From: Bradyrhizobium ivorense
GTDB taxonomy: Bacteria > Pseudomonadota > Alphaproteobacteria > Rhizobiales > Xanthobacteraceae
Reading direction: 5' to 3'
Length of the DNA stretch: 64,000 nt
Assembly: GCF_900696085.1 (NCBI RefSeq)
Contig: NZ_CAADFC020000010.1
Span: 26,834 to 90,833 of the forward strand
The notes beneath the pieces were generated by a model that was not told the origin of the DNA, made no database searches, and worked only from the letters and a program-made list of their open reading frames with translations. Shown one piece after another: positions 56,035 to 64,000 of this stretch. Both the position numbers and the translations under genes were made by a program. Numbering within the stretch: position 1 is the first letter of the stretch; the number at the start of each line of letters is the position of its first letter.

Positions 56035-56616
56035 CTACTTCAACCACACACCGATAATTGTACCGAGGGAGCCGAAAGCCCATTTTTCCTGGTCGGCATT
56101 GTATCTCTTCGAGAGGATGATGATCAGGCTAACTACAAGAACGGTGATGCTTATGACAGGCTTCATTAATTGCTGCGCAAACTCGTACCAAGGCCTAAAC
56201 TCGTCAAGGACAGATTTTGCATTCTGATTTTGGTTCGACAGACCTTTCAAGCGGGCGAGCGTCTCATCTAGTTCTGCCCGTACCTTTGCATCCTCCACTT
56301 TCACAACCTGTTGGACGTTCTGGGTGGTCGTTTTGACGACAGGGGTGCAAACGGGCGGAAGCTTGATACCGCCGAAATTAATGTTGGGTGACCTGCATTC
56401 CGTTGTCACGGTCTGAGTCGGAACGGCCACAGTTTTGGTTTGCTCGACCATCAGGTTCTTCTGCAGCTCGTGCAATCGCGTTTCGTAGTCTGTCCGTATC
56501 TGAGCGATTTTTTCGCTGTCCGCCTGAAGCTGGTTCAAAGCTTGAGTATAGAAGTAGGATAGCCCGCCGATGATCAGGACGAACAGAAGGGTTCCCCAAA
56601 AGAGTGCTTTTGCCAT
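56035..56616 (-). CDS. Two-TM membrane protein with central coiled coil
   Basis: About 193 residues from ATG 56616, which follows GGAGGAGCACACCC. The N-terminal helix ALFWGTLLFVLIIGGLSYFY anchors the protein. A coiled coil follows (QALNQLQADSEKIAQIRTDY), a Pro/Cys segment with CRSPNINFGGIKLPPVC, a second helical region, and a C-terminal membrane helix PVISITVLVVSLIIILS. The family is unknown. The two Cys could form a disulfide if the middle part is periplasmic. It is isolated, between the LLM remnant and gene-free DNA. Confidence 0.65.
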   Translation of the reverse strand: MAKALFWGTLLFVLIIGGLSYFYTQALNQLQADSEKIAQIRTDYETRLHELQKNLMVEQTKTVAVPTQTVTTECRSPNINFGGIKLPPVCTPVVKTTTQNVQQVVKVEDAKVRAELDETLARLKGLSNQNQNAKSVLDEFRPWYEFAQQLMKPVISITVLVVSLIIILSKRYNADQEKWAFGSLGTIIGVWLK

Positions 56617-57632
56617 GGGTGTGCTCCTCCAATGAAAAGTCAAGTCAGCTAAAGCCAGCGCAACAAAAAAGGCGCACCTGAAAATCACATCTCATGGCAT
56701 TGTCGTTGGTGGCTCCGACAAACCGCATCGGCGTTTGGCCTATCGCATCGGTTCACTGTGCTGCATTTGGTCAGTATCGGAGCATCAGCGACATCGAGCA
56801 CGCTACGAGGAAGAGTTGTTCGCAGACCGAACGACCAGCATCTGTCCGGAATAAAATGGCAGTTCGCTTCGCTAATGCCACCGATCAACGGCTTGGCAAA
56901 CTGGGCCTTCAGCGGGCAAATATATCCGGGCCGTGAGTTCGCTCGGTTTGACCGCTGCTCAAGCGCTGCGGACTTCGGGTGGCACCTCATTGACACTTAC
57001 CTCGTGGCAGTTGACCCACCGTTAGGAAAATCGCGGATCTCTGGGACGCGCAACCCGCATCCGGCAAGCACACAACCAGCAAACAGTGCGATCAAATTGA
57101 CTGCCGGCCTCAACATGCCAAATCCCCAAGCTTAAAAATTTATAGTGTGCAGGTCTCTAGAGGGAAGGAGGGCCACTCCGATAAACCTGACCGAAAATTG
57201 GTTGTTATCGAATGCCTTTCGACCTAAGCGCGCAACTAGCAAAAGTTGGGTCGTTGGATTTTATGAACTGACTGCTGCGCTTCCGGCACAGCATTGCACG
57301 TTTCGGACAAAGCGGCCCGTTGAAATAATCGGCGCGCAATTCGTATCCGTCTCGCGCATTCATTGACGGGCACGACGCGCCCTGGCGCCAGAAACCGCAT
57401 CACGGGTCCTGCTGCAGTCGTTTCTCAGGCACGGATTGGACAAAAGTCCGGAAGATCGTCGAAATCCTTCGCGGTCTTCAACCGAAAGCCGACCCGAGCT
57501 AACCGTCAGCGTGACATCGGACGTTCGGCTCGAGACCTATGACTGATGCATCAGGTCACGTGCCCCCAGCGAGATGTGTTCGATGTGTCTCGACTTCGAA
57601 CCTTCCCACCCCTACCGGCTTACTCTATAGCG
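56617..57632. other. Gene-poor stretch
   Basis: 1 kb. A 73-codon frame at 57145-57366 lacks a ribosome binding site and family features. Nothing else was recognised. Confidence 0.35.
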
Positions 57633-58304
57633 TCATGACTTGAAATCATCCGGCCAGAAGGATGCCTTGAACGCCGCTTGCAGCGTATCTGCCGACAAAG
57701 GCGCAATCCACGGCAGCCGCCCTAACCACCGCACCCGTCCAAGCTCGCAAATCGCGCTCACCGCATCTGAATTCTTTTCGCCAACGAAAGCGATTCCAAG
57801 AATGTCGATCTGGCGTCTGCGGAGCGCCTCTATAGACAGCAGTGAACAATTAATTGTGCCTAAAGTTGTGCTGGTGCACAGTACCACAGGAAGCCGCCAT
57901 CTCTCCAAAAGATCAATGTAAAGCGAGCCGCAACTCAGCGGCTCCATGAGCCCGCCGGTCCCCTCGATCACAAGTGGCTGTCCTTCAGTGTCCGGCAGCT
58001 CCAGGGACTCCGCTTTGATGCGGACCTCGTCAATTTCCGCGGAACAGTGCGGCCAAGCGGCGGCCGTCTGCAGTCGGTACGCCTCAGGCACGATGCGATC
58101 CGGCGAAAGACTTGCAAACCGAGCGACACGATCAGTGTCCGTTTCTTTTTCGAGGCCAATTTGAATTGGCTTCCAAAACTTCGCGCCCAGAAGATTGACG
58201 AGCCCTGCGCAGAACACCGTCTTTCCAACGCCGACGCCTGTACCCGCGACCACTATCCGCTGCTGGCTCGCCGAGCTTGACCTCTTGTCCGGCGTTGTAG
58301 GCAT
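57633..58304 (-). CDS. bioD: Dethiobiotin synthetase
   Basis: 223 residues. BioD makes dethiobiotin from 7,8-diaminopelargonic acid, CO2 and ATP. The P-loop VAGTGVGVGKTVFCAGL, the KPIQIGL segment with the catalytic Lys, VIEGTGGLMEPLS and VLCTSTTLGTINCSLLSIEAL are all typical. The start follows GGAGAATAG. In rhizobial islands bioD normally sits in a bioBFDAZ set. Here no bioA, bioB or bioF is adjacent, so it is solitary. It may complement a chromosomal pathway or be a relic of a lost cluster. Confidence 0.88.
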   Translation of the reverse strand: MPTTPDKRSSSASQQRIVVAGTGVGVGKTVFCAGLVNLLGAKFWKPIQIGLEKETDTDRVARFASLSPDRIVPEAYRLQTAAAWPHCSAEIDEVRIKAESLELPDTEGQPLVIEGTGGLMEPLSCGSLYIDLLERWRLPVVLCTSTTLGTINCSLLSIEALRRRQIDILGIAFVGEKNSDAVSAICELGRVRWLGRLPWIAPLSADTLQAAFKASFWPDDFKS

Positions 58305-59207
58305 CTATTCTCCATTGTGCAGCGACCTCACAAAGCGGACGCCGGTCGACAGGACCACTTACTCTTCGCAAGACGTTGACCGTATGGTGCCCTCACCTCC
58401 CGGTTCGAGCAAACGGCTGCTCAGCGACCCTGCTGCGTGCATCGCCCTTCAACGCTAACAGCAGCACTTTATGCGAGATACCCGTCGCGATAAGTGTCAG
58501 CTGCCCCCTATGAACTTCCGAACACCGGCTGTTACGTTGAACCATCGACGGCTGCTGCGCGCGCCATTGCGGCCTCCCAGAGTTGCGTTTGATGCGTTGT
58601 GGCAGGTTAAGATTGTTGTCGGCGCGCAAATACCGTCCGAATCGGACGGAAGCGTTCACGCGCCGCAGGATGTAGCCTAATAGACGCAGAACGGTACGCT
58701 TCGAGCGAAGCTGTGCGATTGGTGCCTGCGGTCAATCGAATGAGCGAGGATACGTCGGAAAACAGCGATCGAAGCATATTAGCGACGATGAGAGTGATTT
58801 TTGCGCTTTCGACGTTGTTCCGCCGAAGCGCGAGCGGGCTCGGCCGATGTCGTCGATCAGGATGATCCTGCCAAACAACACGTCGAGGCCTCGCTGGCGG
58901 CTTCGTACGCACCGAGGGCCTCTTTTTGAACGGCACGGGTCCCGGCAATATTCAAAATTTGAAGTCGCCAGCAGCGCCTTTACAAGGCCTGATAGCGCGC
59001 CCGTCGATCACGCATCACTTAGTAGCCTTATTCAGAGGCATTGGCCACGGCAACTGTCGGATTCCGCTCAAGGAGGGTCTGCTGCACAGTCGCGGGATCG
59101 TACAGCGCCAAAGACCGCTCCGTCTATTGATGCCCTGTTCGGCATTGCCTTAGGCTAAATCCCGATATAACAAGTGGCCAAGTTACGGCGTTACGTTTAC
59201 GGCCACC
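58305..59207. other. Gene-poor stretch
   Basis: 900 bp without a recognisable gene. The upstream neighbours of bioD seem to have been lost here. Confidence 0.35.
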
Positions 59208-59567
59208 ATGATCCGTCACATCGTCTTTTTCACAGCCAAGGAAAAAACCGATATCGATCAAATCCTCGAAGGCCTATCGGTTCTCACCTCAATCCCATAT
59301 GCGCGCCGGCTCGAGATTGCCCGCAACCGCAAGGGCGACCAGCTCGGCAATGATATAGATGTCGTAGTCTATGGTGAATTCGACAGCGAAACCGATCTCG
59401 CCGCGTACAAAACGCACGCTTTGTATCGAGAAGCGATCCGAAGCGTCCGGCCACTCCGGGAGTTGCGCTTTGCCGCTGACTATGAGCTGTCGAAAGACGT
59501 GCATTTCGCTCGAACGGCAGGGCTAGAGCAAGTCGCTCGGCGTAGTGGAACAGCCGGCCGTGAATAG
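59208..59567 (+). CDS. Stress-responsive alpha/beta-barrel (Dabb) domain protein
   Basis: 119 residues with the Dabb ferredoxin-like fold: MIRHIVFFTAKEKTD opening, NDIDVVVYGEFDSETDLAAY and KTHALYREAIRSVRPLRELR. Dabb proteins dimerise and include enzymes such as olivetolic acid cyclase and stress-induced proteins of unknown activity. It is 110 bp upstream of pabB on the same strand. Whether it takes part in the chorismate-derived pathway is unknown. Confidence 0.8.
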   Translation: MIRHIVFFTAKEKTDIDQILEGLSVLTSIPYARRLEIARNRKGDQLGNDIDVVVYGEFDSETDLAAYKTHALYREAIRSVRPLRELRFAADYELSKDVHFARTAGLEQVARRSGTAGRE

Positions 59568-59677
59568 CATCGTGATCAGCCGCAAGTCTCATACGTGTTG
59601 GACGGAAATAGCTCTCCTTCGCAAAGGCATCACGCGGCGCAGGCCTCACAACCTACCGGTTGCCGTAGCAGATAGCC

Positions 59678-61072
59678 ATGCACGTCCGCGAGTTGCAGTG
59701 GATTGAGCCCGTCAAGGCGCTGCGATGTCTTGCGCAGCGGCGGCAACTTACCTTTCTCGACAGCGCCGCAAGGCATGAGCTGCTTGGCCGTTACTCATAT
59801 CTGGCCTGCGAGCCGTTCAGCACCTACGTAGTCGCGGATGGACAGGCAAGTTGGAACGGAGAAGCAATTACAGGGGATCCATGGGAGGTCCTCCGTGACC
59901 TTCTTGCCAGATACAAGGAAGTGCATCGCCCCGATCTCCCCCCATTCCAGGGCGGCGCAGCCGGCTTCCTTGCCTACGATTTAAACCGAACACTGGAGCG
60001 GCTGCCGGCACCGTCAATTACGGGTCTGGGGTTGCCGCAATCAATGTTGCACTTTTACGACGTGGTGGTCAGCTTCGATCACCGGGACCAGAAGTGCTGG
60101 ATCGTTTCGACCGGCTGGCCGGAGCAGGACCCCACTCGACGAGCCGAGCGCGCGCGTCGTCGCGCCGACGAGCTTGCAGCGCTGCTTGCTAGGCCAAAGC
60201 CGTCGCGGATCATAATACCCAGCACCGCAGGGCGATGGCATTCGAATTTTAGCCGTGAAAGCTTCATGGCCGCAGTCCAGCGCATCGTCGATTTGATCCT
60301 GGCTGGGGATATATTCCAGGCGAACATCGCGCAGCGCTTCAGCGCGAAAGTGTCACCCTTATTCGATCCTCTCACGTTTTATTGCCAGCTTCGGTCTTTG
60401 AACCCGGCCCCGTTTGCGGCTCTCCTGCACTATGACACGCTGACGATCGCATCGAGCTCTCCTGAGCGATTTCTGCGGCTTGAGGGCCGGCAGGTCGAAA
60501 CACGGCCGATCAAAGGCACAATCGCGCGCTCCGCCGATGCCGCGGAAGATGGGCTCCGCGCGGAGCTCCTCTTGGCCTCCGAAAAGGATCGCGCGGAGAA
60601 TATTATGATCGTCGACCTGCTGCGCAACGATCTCTCACGCGTTTGTACAGACAATTCGGTCGAAGTCTCAGCTCTCTGCAAGCTCGAAACCTATGCCTCA
60701 GTGCACCACCTTGTATCGGCGGTGAGAGGCGCGCTTGCTCCAGACCAGCACGCTGTCAGTCTACTTCGGGCCTGCTTTCCCGGCGGCTCCGTCACTGGCG
60801 CTCCAAAGGTACGAGCAATGGAGATCATTGCAGACATCGAGAAATTGGCGCGAGAGGTCTATTGCGGGGCGATCGGCTTCATCGGATTCAACGGACACAT
60901 GGACACGAACATTGCGATCCGCACCGTCGTGATCTATGACGGCCTGGCTGTGTTTCATGCAGGCGGCGGAATAACGGCGATGTCGAATCCGGAAGCAGAA
61001 TATGAGGAGACACTTGCCAAAGCAAAACGACTGTTCGAGGCCTTTGGCGCCGATCCATCTGGTGCGTTTTGA
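59678..61072 (+). CDS. pabB: Aminodeoxychorismate synthase component I
   Basis: 464 residues of the chorismate-utilising enzyme family. The motif RPIKGTIARS carries the Lys nucleophile that distinguishes PabB (PIKGT) from anthranilate synthase TrpE (PIAGT). Other signatures are LILAGDIFQANIAQRFS, SSSPERFLRLEG, DLLRNDLSRVC, FPGGSVTGAPKVRAMEII and GAIGFIGFNG. With the PabA subunit it converts chorismate and glutamine to 4-amino-4-deoxychorismate for p-aminobenzoate and folate. The stop overlaps the pabA TTG start (TTGA), so translation is coupled. Confidence 0.9.
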   Translation: MHVRELQWIEPVKALRCLAQRRQLTFLDSAARHELLGRYSYLACEPFSTYVVADGQASWNGEAITGDPWEVLRDLLARYKEVHRPDLPPFQGGAAGFLAYDLNRTLERLPAPSITGLGLPQSMLHFYDVVVSFDHRDQKCWIVSTGWPEQDPTRRAERARRRADELAALLARPKPSRIIIPSTAGRWHSNFSRESFMAAVQRIVDLILAGDIFQANIAQRFSAKVSPLFDPLTFYCQLRSLNPAPFAALLHYDTLTIASSSPERFLRLEGRQVETRPIKGTIARSADAAEDGLRAELLLASEKDRAENIMIVDLLRNDLSRVCTDNSVEVSALCKLETYASVHHLVSAVRGALAPDQHAVSLLRACFPGGSVTGAPKVRAMEIIADIEKLAREVYCGAIGFIGFNGHMDTNIAIRTVVIYDGLAVFHAGGGITAMSNPEAEYEETLAKAKRLFEAFGADPSGAF

Positions 61073-61653
61073 TTTTCATCGTCGACAATTACGATTCCTT
61101 CGTGTCCAACATTGCGCGCTATTTCCGCAAGCTTGGTGCACAGACGCAAGTGGTCCGAAATGACGCGATCAGTGTCACTGATCTTGCTGCGCTCAAGCCA
61201 CGCGCAATCGTCATATCTCCAGGTCCCTGCACTCCCATGCAGGCGGGTATATCCACCGCAGTTATCCGCGAACTTTCTGATCGTGTCCCAATCCTCGGCA
61301 TCTGTCTCGGTCACCAGTGTATTGGGAGCGTTTTCGGGGGACGCGTCGTGCGTGCACATCGTCCCATGCACGGCCAAGCCTCACCCATAACGCACAGCGG
61401 TCGTGGATTGTTCGAGGAACTCCCGTCTCCACTTTGTGTTGGGCGGTACCATTCTTTAGCGGTCGAACTCGATCTATCAGAAGCACCGGAGCTCATGGTG
61501 ACAGCCCGCTCAGATGAAGGTGAGATTATGGCCTTGTCACATCGGCATCACCCAACCCACGGCGTGCAATTTCACCCGGAGTCAGTGCTTACTCAAGAAG
61601 GGCTCGTGTTGCTTATGAATTTCTTGCGATTGGCGACTAGTTTCGAAGCGTAA
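61069..61653 (+). CDS. pabA: Aminodeoxychorismate/anthranilate synthase glutamine amidotransferase
   Basis: 194 residues of the class I glutamine amidotransferase family. The nucleophile Cys is in LGICLGHQCIG and the His-Glu pair in HGVQFHPESVL. The N-terminus reads IFIVDNYDSFVSNIARYFR. The start is a TTG at 61069 overlapping the pabB stop. No ATG lies near the family start. It supplies ammonia to PabB and may also serve TrpE, as in some bacteria. Confidence 0.9.
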   Translation: MIFIVDNYDSFVSNIARYFRKLGAQTQVVRNDAISVTDLAALKPRAIVISPGPCTPMQAGISTAVIRELSDRVPILGICLGHQCIGSVFGGRVVRAHRPMHGQASPITHSGRGLFEELPSPLCVGRYHSLAVELDLSEAPELMVTARSDEGEIMALSHRHHPTHGVQFHPESVLTQEGLVLLMNFLRLATSFEA

Positions 61654-62013
61654 GATGGCAGACTTCGTCGAATGGCGAGCTGCGTATTCGTGAATCGTTC
61701 GGCAGAGATTCGATAACAAGGAACGAGAAGGCGGAAATAGCTCAGTTGGTACGATACGTACGCAACTTTCTCTTTTGATGCAGCCTCAATTGAATTACTT
61801 GAAGCCGCGCCGACCTCTTCGGGTGACCTCCACCCGACGACTCGGGATCATCTTCTGGCTTCTTAGCGAACACGTTTGTTCGAGATCCGCCAAGAGTTGG
61901 CGGTGCCGAGGCGGTACTTCCAGTACCGCTGCCCTAACGGGCACTTCCTCCCTTGACTTGGCCGCCGGTCCGATGGGATCGGCGGTTCCCTTCCTTGCCC
62001 GATCAACGCTCTC
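61654..62013. other. Intergenic stretch with a tRNA-like fragment
   Basis: Apart from the tRNA 5' fragment at 61731-61751 nothing is recognised. Confidence 0.4.
61731..61751 (+). other. tRNA 5'-end fragment (tRNA-Gly-like)
   Basis: GCGGAAATAGCTCAGTTGGT and the next base match the first 21 bases of a typical bacterial tRNA-Gly, from acceptor stem through the D arm, then identity stops. It may be a scar of an integration or excision event at a tRNA gene. Confidence 0.5.
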
Positions 62014-62271
62014 ATGATTGAGGAATCACAGAACAATTTGCAGCTCGACGACTGCGATGCGGGAGGGCAAATGTCATCGGGGTTGAAGAGCATGCAACAT
62101 AGAGGCGTGCAATTCAGTATGCGAGAAGAGGTACCGGGCGAGTGGCGCTACAGTTTTGAGGTCGATGGCAAGGCGATCAGTGGCAAGACCCGAACGAGGT
62201 TGCAACTTCTTGCGGTCCGTCGGATCAAGGATCGGATTAATCGTGAACTGAATCGCAGCCATGGAACATGA
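62014..62271 (+). CDS. Small conserved hypothetical protein
   Basis: An 85-residue protein. The core RGVQFSMREEVPGEWRYSFE followed by KAISGKTRTRLQLLAVRRIK resembles small beta-sheet plus helix proteins common in Bradyrhizobium, of unknown function. A start at the internal Met (62071) is possible. It lies between the two tRNA-like fragments. Confidence 0.55.
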   Translation: MIEESQNNLQLDDCDAGGQMSSGLKSMQHRGVQFSMREEVPGEWRYSFEVDGKAISGKTRTRLQLLAVRRIKDRINRELNRSHGT

Positions 62272-62282
62272 GAGTTGATATA

Positions 62283-62372
62283 AGGGGGTGGTCTCCTCTC
62301 ATGGCGCCATTGACGAGATACGGCGCCAATAGCTACGGGGCACCGTGGTGTTCGAATCCCACCCCTCCCGCA
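62283..62372 (+). other. tRNA/tmRNA-like 3' end (possible attachment site)
   Basis: GTTCGAATCCCACCCCTCCC, followed by GCA, looks like a T arm and acceptor 3' strand, and GGGGGTG at 62284-62290 can pair with CCCTCCC at 62363-62369 with one mismatch. A GGCGCC/GGCGCC hairpin (62303-62327) lies between. No D arm or anticodon arm can be drawn, so it is not a working tRNA. It may be a degraded tRNA or tmRNA end of the kind used as an island attachment site. Confidence 0.35.
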
Positions 62373-62778
62373 AAAACTCATTGAAATCATTGATTAAATT
62401 TTTAATATACGGGATTGTGCGCACAAACTGCTGCACAATGAAAACGACCCCGGCGCATCACCGCCGAGGCCGCCATTCTACACTCCCGGCGGGGCTATTG
62501 GGGGTAGCCGGGAGCACGTAGATTATCTCCGACAAAGCCACTCGTTCCTAAGTCTCTCGGTCCATAGGGCGGCGTCTTTTCTTTGGCGCAGTCGTTTAGA
62601 CCGGGTGTTATTCGAGCGGGAGCGAAAGCGCCGGCAGCGACTTATTGCCATGCCCGCAACCTGTTCGTCCATTGAGCGGCAGAATCGGAGTGTACGCATC
62701 CGACGGGCGCCGTCTTGCGTGACGCGAGGTAATTCGCGAAGCGTGTAGCCTTAAGTCTAGCTTTAAGGTCATCAGGCG
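62373..62778. other. Gene-free stretch with a GC-rich hairpin
   Basis: CTCCCGGC (62483-62490) and GCCGGGAG (62507-62514) form an 8-bp stem. No T-run follows on the plus strand. Otherwise nothing is recognised before the IS66 gene. Confidence 0.4.
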
Positions 62779-63174
62779 ATGCGAGTCGAGGTTTTGGGCG
62801 GGCTGGAGCGGCGGCGGCGCTGGTCGCAGGACGACAAGGTGCGGATTGTCGAGGAGACGTTGGTGCCGGGCGCGAAGGTGACTGAGGTTGCGCGCCGCAA
62901 CGGAGTCGCGGCCAGCCTGGTGTTTACCTGGCGTCGACAAGCACGGACATCAGAGCAGGTCGTACCATCTTTTGCGCCGGTGCAGATCGTCGCTACGGAG
63001 GTGGAGGAAACTGCGAAGCTTTTGCCTGCGGGTGACGGTCGGGTGCGCTCCGTAGCGTCCGCGCGTACTGGATTGATCGAGATTGATCTTGGCAACCGGC
63101 GACGCATCCGGGTGGATGCGCACGTCGACCCGGAGGCACTGGCGCGGGTCCTCGAGGTGCTTGAGCGCCGATGA
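62779..63174 (+). CDS. tnpA: IS66 family accessory protein TnpA
   Basis: 131 residues. The N-terminal helix-turn-helix RRRWSQDDKVRIVEETLVPG, then VARRNGVAASLVFTWRRQA, is the IS66 orfA signature, with the typical tail LIEIDLGNRRRIRVDAHVD. Its stop overlaps the tnpB start (ATGA). Confidence 0.88.
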   Translation: MRVEVLGGLERRRRWSQDDKVRIVEETLVPGAKVTEVARRNGVAASLVFTWRRQARTSEQVVPSFAPVQIVATEVEETAKLLPAGDGRVRSVASARTGLIEIDLGNRRRIRVDAHVDPEALARVLEVLERR

Positions 63175-63518
63175 TCGCCATACCGGGTAATGTGCGGGTG
63201 TGGCTTGCGACCGGCCATACCGATATGCGCCGAGGCTTCCCGAGCCTTGCGCGTCTGGTTCAGGAGAGCTTGAAGCGGGATCCACACGCTGGTGATCTTT
63301 ACGTTTTTAGGGGCCGCCGCGGCGACCTGATCAAGATCATTTGGCATGATGGCCAGGGCGCATGTCTGTTCACGAAGCGGTTGGAGCGCGGCCGCTTTTT
63401 GTGGCCATCGCTGGCGGACGGCGTTGTGACGATCAGCGTTGCGCAACTATCCTATCTCCTGTCCGGAATTGACTGGCGAATGCCGCAGGCAACCTGGCGT
63501 CCGCAGGCTTCCGGTTAA
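63171..63518 (+). CDS. tnpB: IS66 family accessory protein TnpB
   Basis: 115 residues of IS66 orfB (TnpB): VRVWLATGHTDMRRGFPSLA, LYVFRGRRGDLIKIIWHDGQ and CLFTKRLERGRFLWP. Required for IS66 transposition with TnpA and the DDE transposase TnpC. TnpC does not follow: a second IS66 left end begins about 110 bp downstream, so this element is truncated. Confidence 0.9.
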   Translation: MIAIPGNVRVWLATGHTDMRRGFPSLARLVQESLKRDPHAGDLYVFRGRRGDLIKIIWHDGQGACLFTKRLERGRFLWPSLADGVVTISVAQLSYLLSGIDWRMPQATWRPQASG

Positions 63519-63626
63519 GCTGTGGCTTATTGACTCACGAGGGAGATCGGTCGCGAATTTTAGCGGCGAATATGATTGATTTGCCCTCGTGACAACGCCT
63601 TCCGATCCGCTTCCCGCCGACCTTGC

Positions 63627-64000
63627 GTAAGCCTCCGAGGGGAGCCGCCTTGCGGCGGGCTGGCCTGATGGTTGAGAACTGTACGTATGGACAGCCATAC
63701 GATCAGTACGCTGAATCGACTTGAAGTGGTCGATACAGGCCGACGGCGGCGTTGGTCTGAGGAGGAGAAGGCGCGGATTGTTTTGGAGAGCCTATCCGAG
63801 CCTCGCCTGGTAGCGGCGACAGCGCGGCGGTACGGCTTGTCGCGTTCTCTATTGGTGACTTGGCGAAGAGCCTTCGCGGCGAACCGGACCAAATCCGAGA
63901 CTGGTTTTGTCAGGGCAGTTGTGGCCGAGGGTGGGCCCGTGGCGTCGGTAGCAGCCTCATCGGAGAGCGCGACAATGCATTCGACAGAGCGTCGGATTGA
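63627..64000 (+). mobile_element. Second IS66-family element, left part
   Basis: The IS66-type end GTAAGC is at 63627, followed by a tnpA-like gene from 63687. The element is cut by the window edge. It sits where the tnpC of the preceding IS66 element would be expected, suggesting insertion into or next to it. Confidence 0.65.
63687..64000 (+). CDS. tnpA: IS66 TnpA, truncated by window end
   Basis: The visible 104 codons start MDSHTISTLNRLEVVDTGRR, followed by WSEEEKARIVLES and TARRYGLSRSLLVTWRRAF, the IS66 orfA helix-turn-helix. It differs clearly from the TnpA at 62779-63174, so it belongs to a different IS66 member. Confidence 0.85.
   Translation, partial: MDSHTISTLNRLEVVDTGRRRRWSEEEKARIVLESLSEPRLVAATARRYGLSRSLLVTWRRAFAANRTKSETGFVRAVVAEGGPVASVAASSESATMHSTERRI

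Noticed and set aside
58607..58948. Minus-strand 113-codon frame upstream of bioD (possible IstB or biotin gene remnant)
   Set aside because: No motif of IstB, BioF or BioB could be confirmed in any frame.
62283..62372. Functional tRNA gene
   Set aside because: The T-arm and acceptor pair fairly well, but no D arm or anticodon arm can be formed.

Overview
The window looks like part of a Bradyrhizobium-type symbiosis island. The evidence is near-consensus NifA upstream activator sites paired with sigma-54 promoters, remnants of the rhizobial gibberellin P450 operon (CYP115/CYP112), a tts-box-like site and an effector-like fragment with Trp-Asp repeats, several transposase families (IS21, IS630, IS66), and long gene-poor stretches. 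No tools were used. Identities come from reading the translations and from memory of the families.

Left part (1-25 kb). After transposase debris and a GtrA-like membrane protein, minus-strand metabolic genes follow, separated by 0.1-2 kb of apparently decayed DNA. They are a pimeloyl-CoA dehydrogenase pair (pimC, pimD), two TesB thioesterases, an enolase-superfamily enzyme, two TauD-like proteins, an aldehyde dehydrogenase, a coupled M24/M20 hydrolase pair, a KamA-type radical SAM protein and a MaoC hydratase. An intact-looking IS630 element sits among them. Three transcription units (pimCD, the first tesB, the first tauD) each have a TGT-N10-ACA site and a -24/-12 promoter with a leader of about 220-260 nt, so they should be expressed under nitrogen-fixing conditions. 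The second tesB and second tauD are diverged copies. The second tauD has lost its iron-binding His.

Middle part (25-38 kb). A graveyard contains a tts-box-like site without a clear gene, and a chimera in which the 3' end of CYP115, the 5' end of CYP112, a frameshifted AbiEii toxin tail and a repeat-bearing effector-like C-terminus lie end to end. Then comes a minus-strand operon for a membrane patatin-like lipase, a mono-haem exported protein and a di-haem RoxA/MauG-like cytochrome.

Right-centre (39-55.5 kb) is the most interesting part. A carbon-nitrogen hydrolase-like protein and a winged-helix/PAS/degenerate histidine-kinase regulator are followed by a small helical protein with a clear terminator. 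Next is a tightly coupled four-gene unit: a ClpA/B-like AAA+ ATPase, an NrdG-like radical SAM protein, a 2089-residue protein joining zinc ribbons, a pseudokinase, an SF1 (UPF1-like) helicase and a C-terminal PD-(D/E)xK-like nuclease, and a coiled-coil protein. A convergent AbiEii-type toxin gene with an unusual 86-residue partner borders it. This reads as a candidate defence or conflict system. The closest system I can name is Mokosh (helicase plus kinase), but the AAA+, radical SAM and coiled-coil partners are not part of it as I know it.

Right end (55.5-64 kb). A flavin monooxygenase remnant, a two-TM coiled-coil protein, a solitary bioD, a Dabb protein, pabB-pabA (folate precursor), tRNA-like fragments that may mark old integration sites, and two abutting IS66 elements, the second cut by the window edge.
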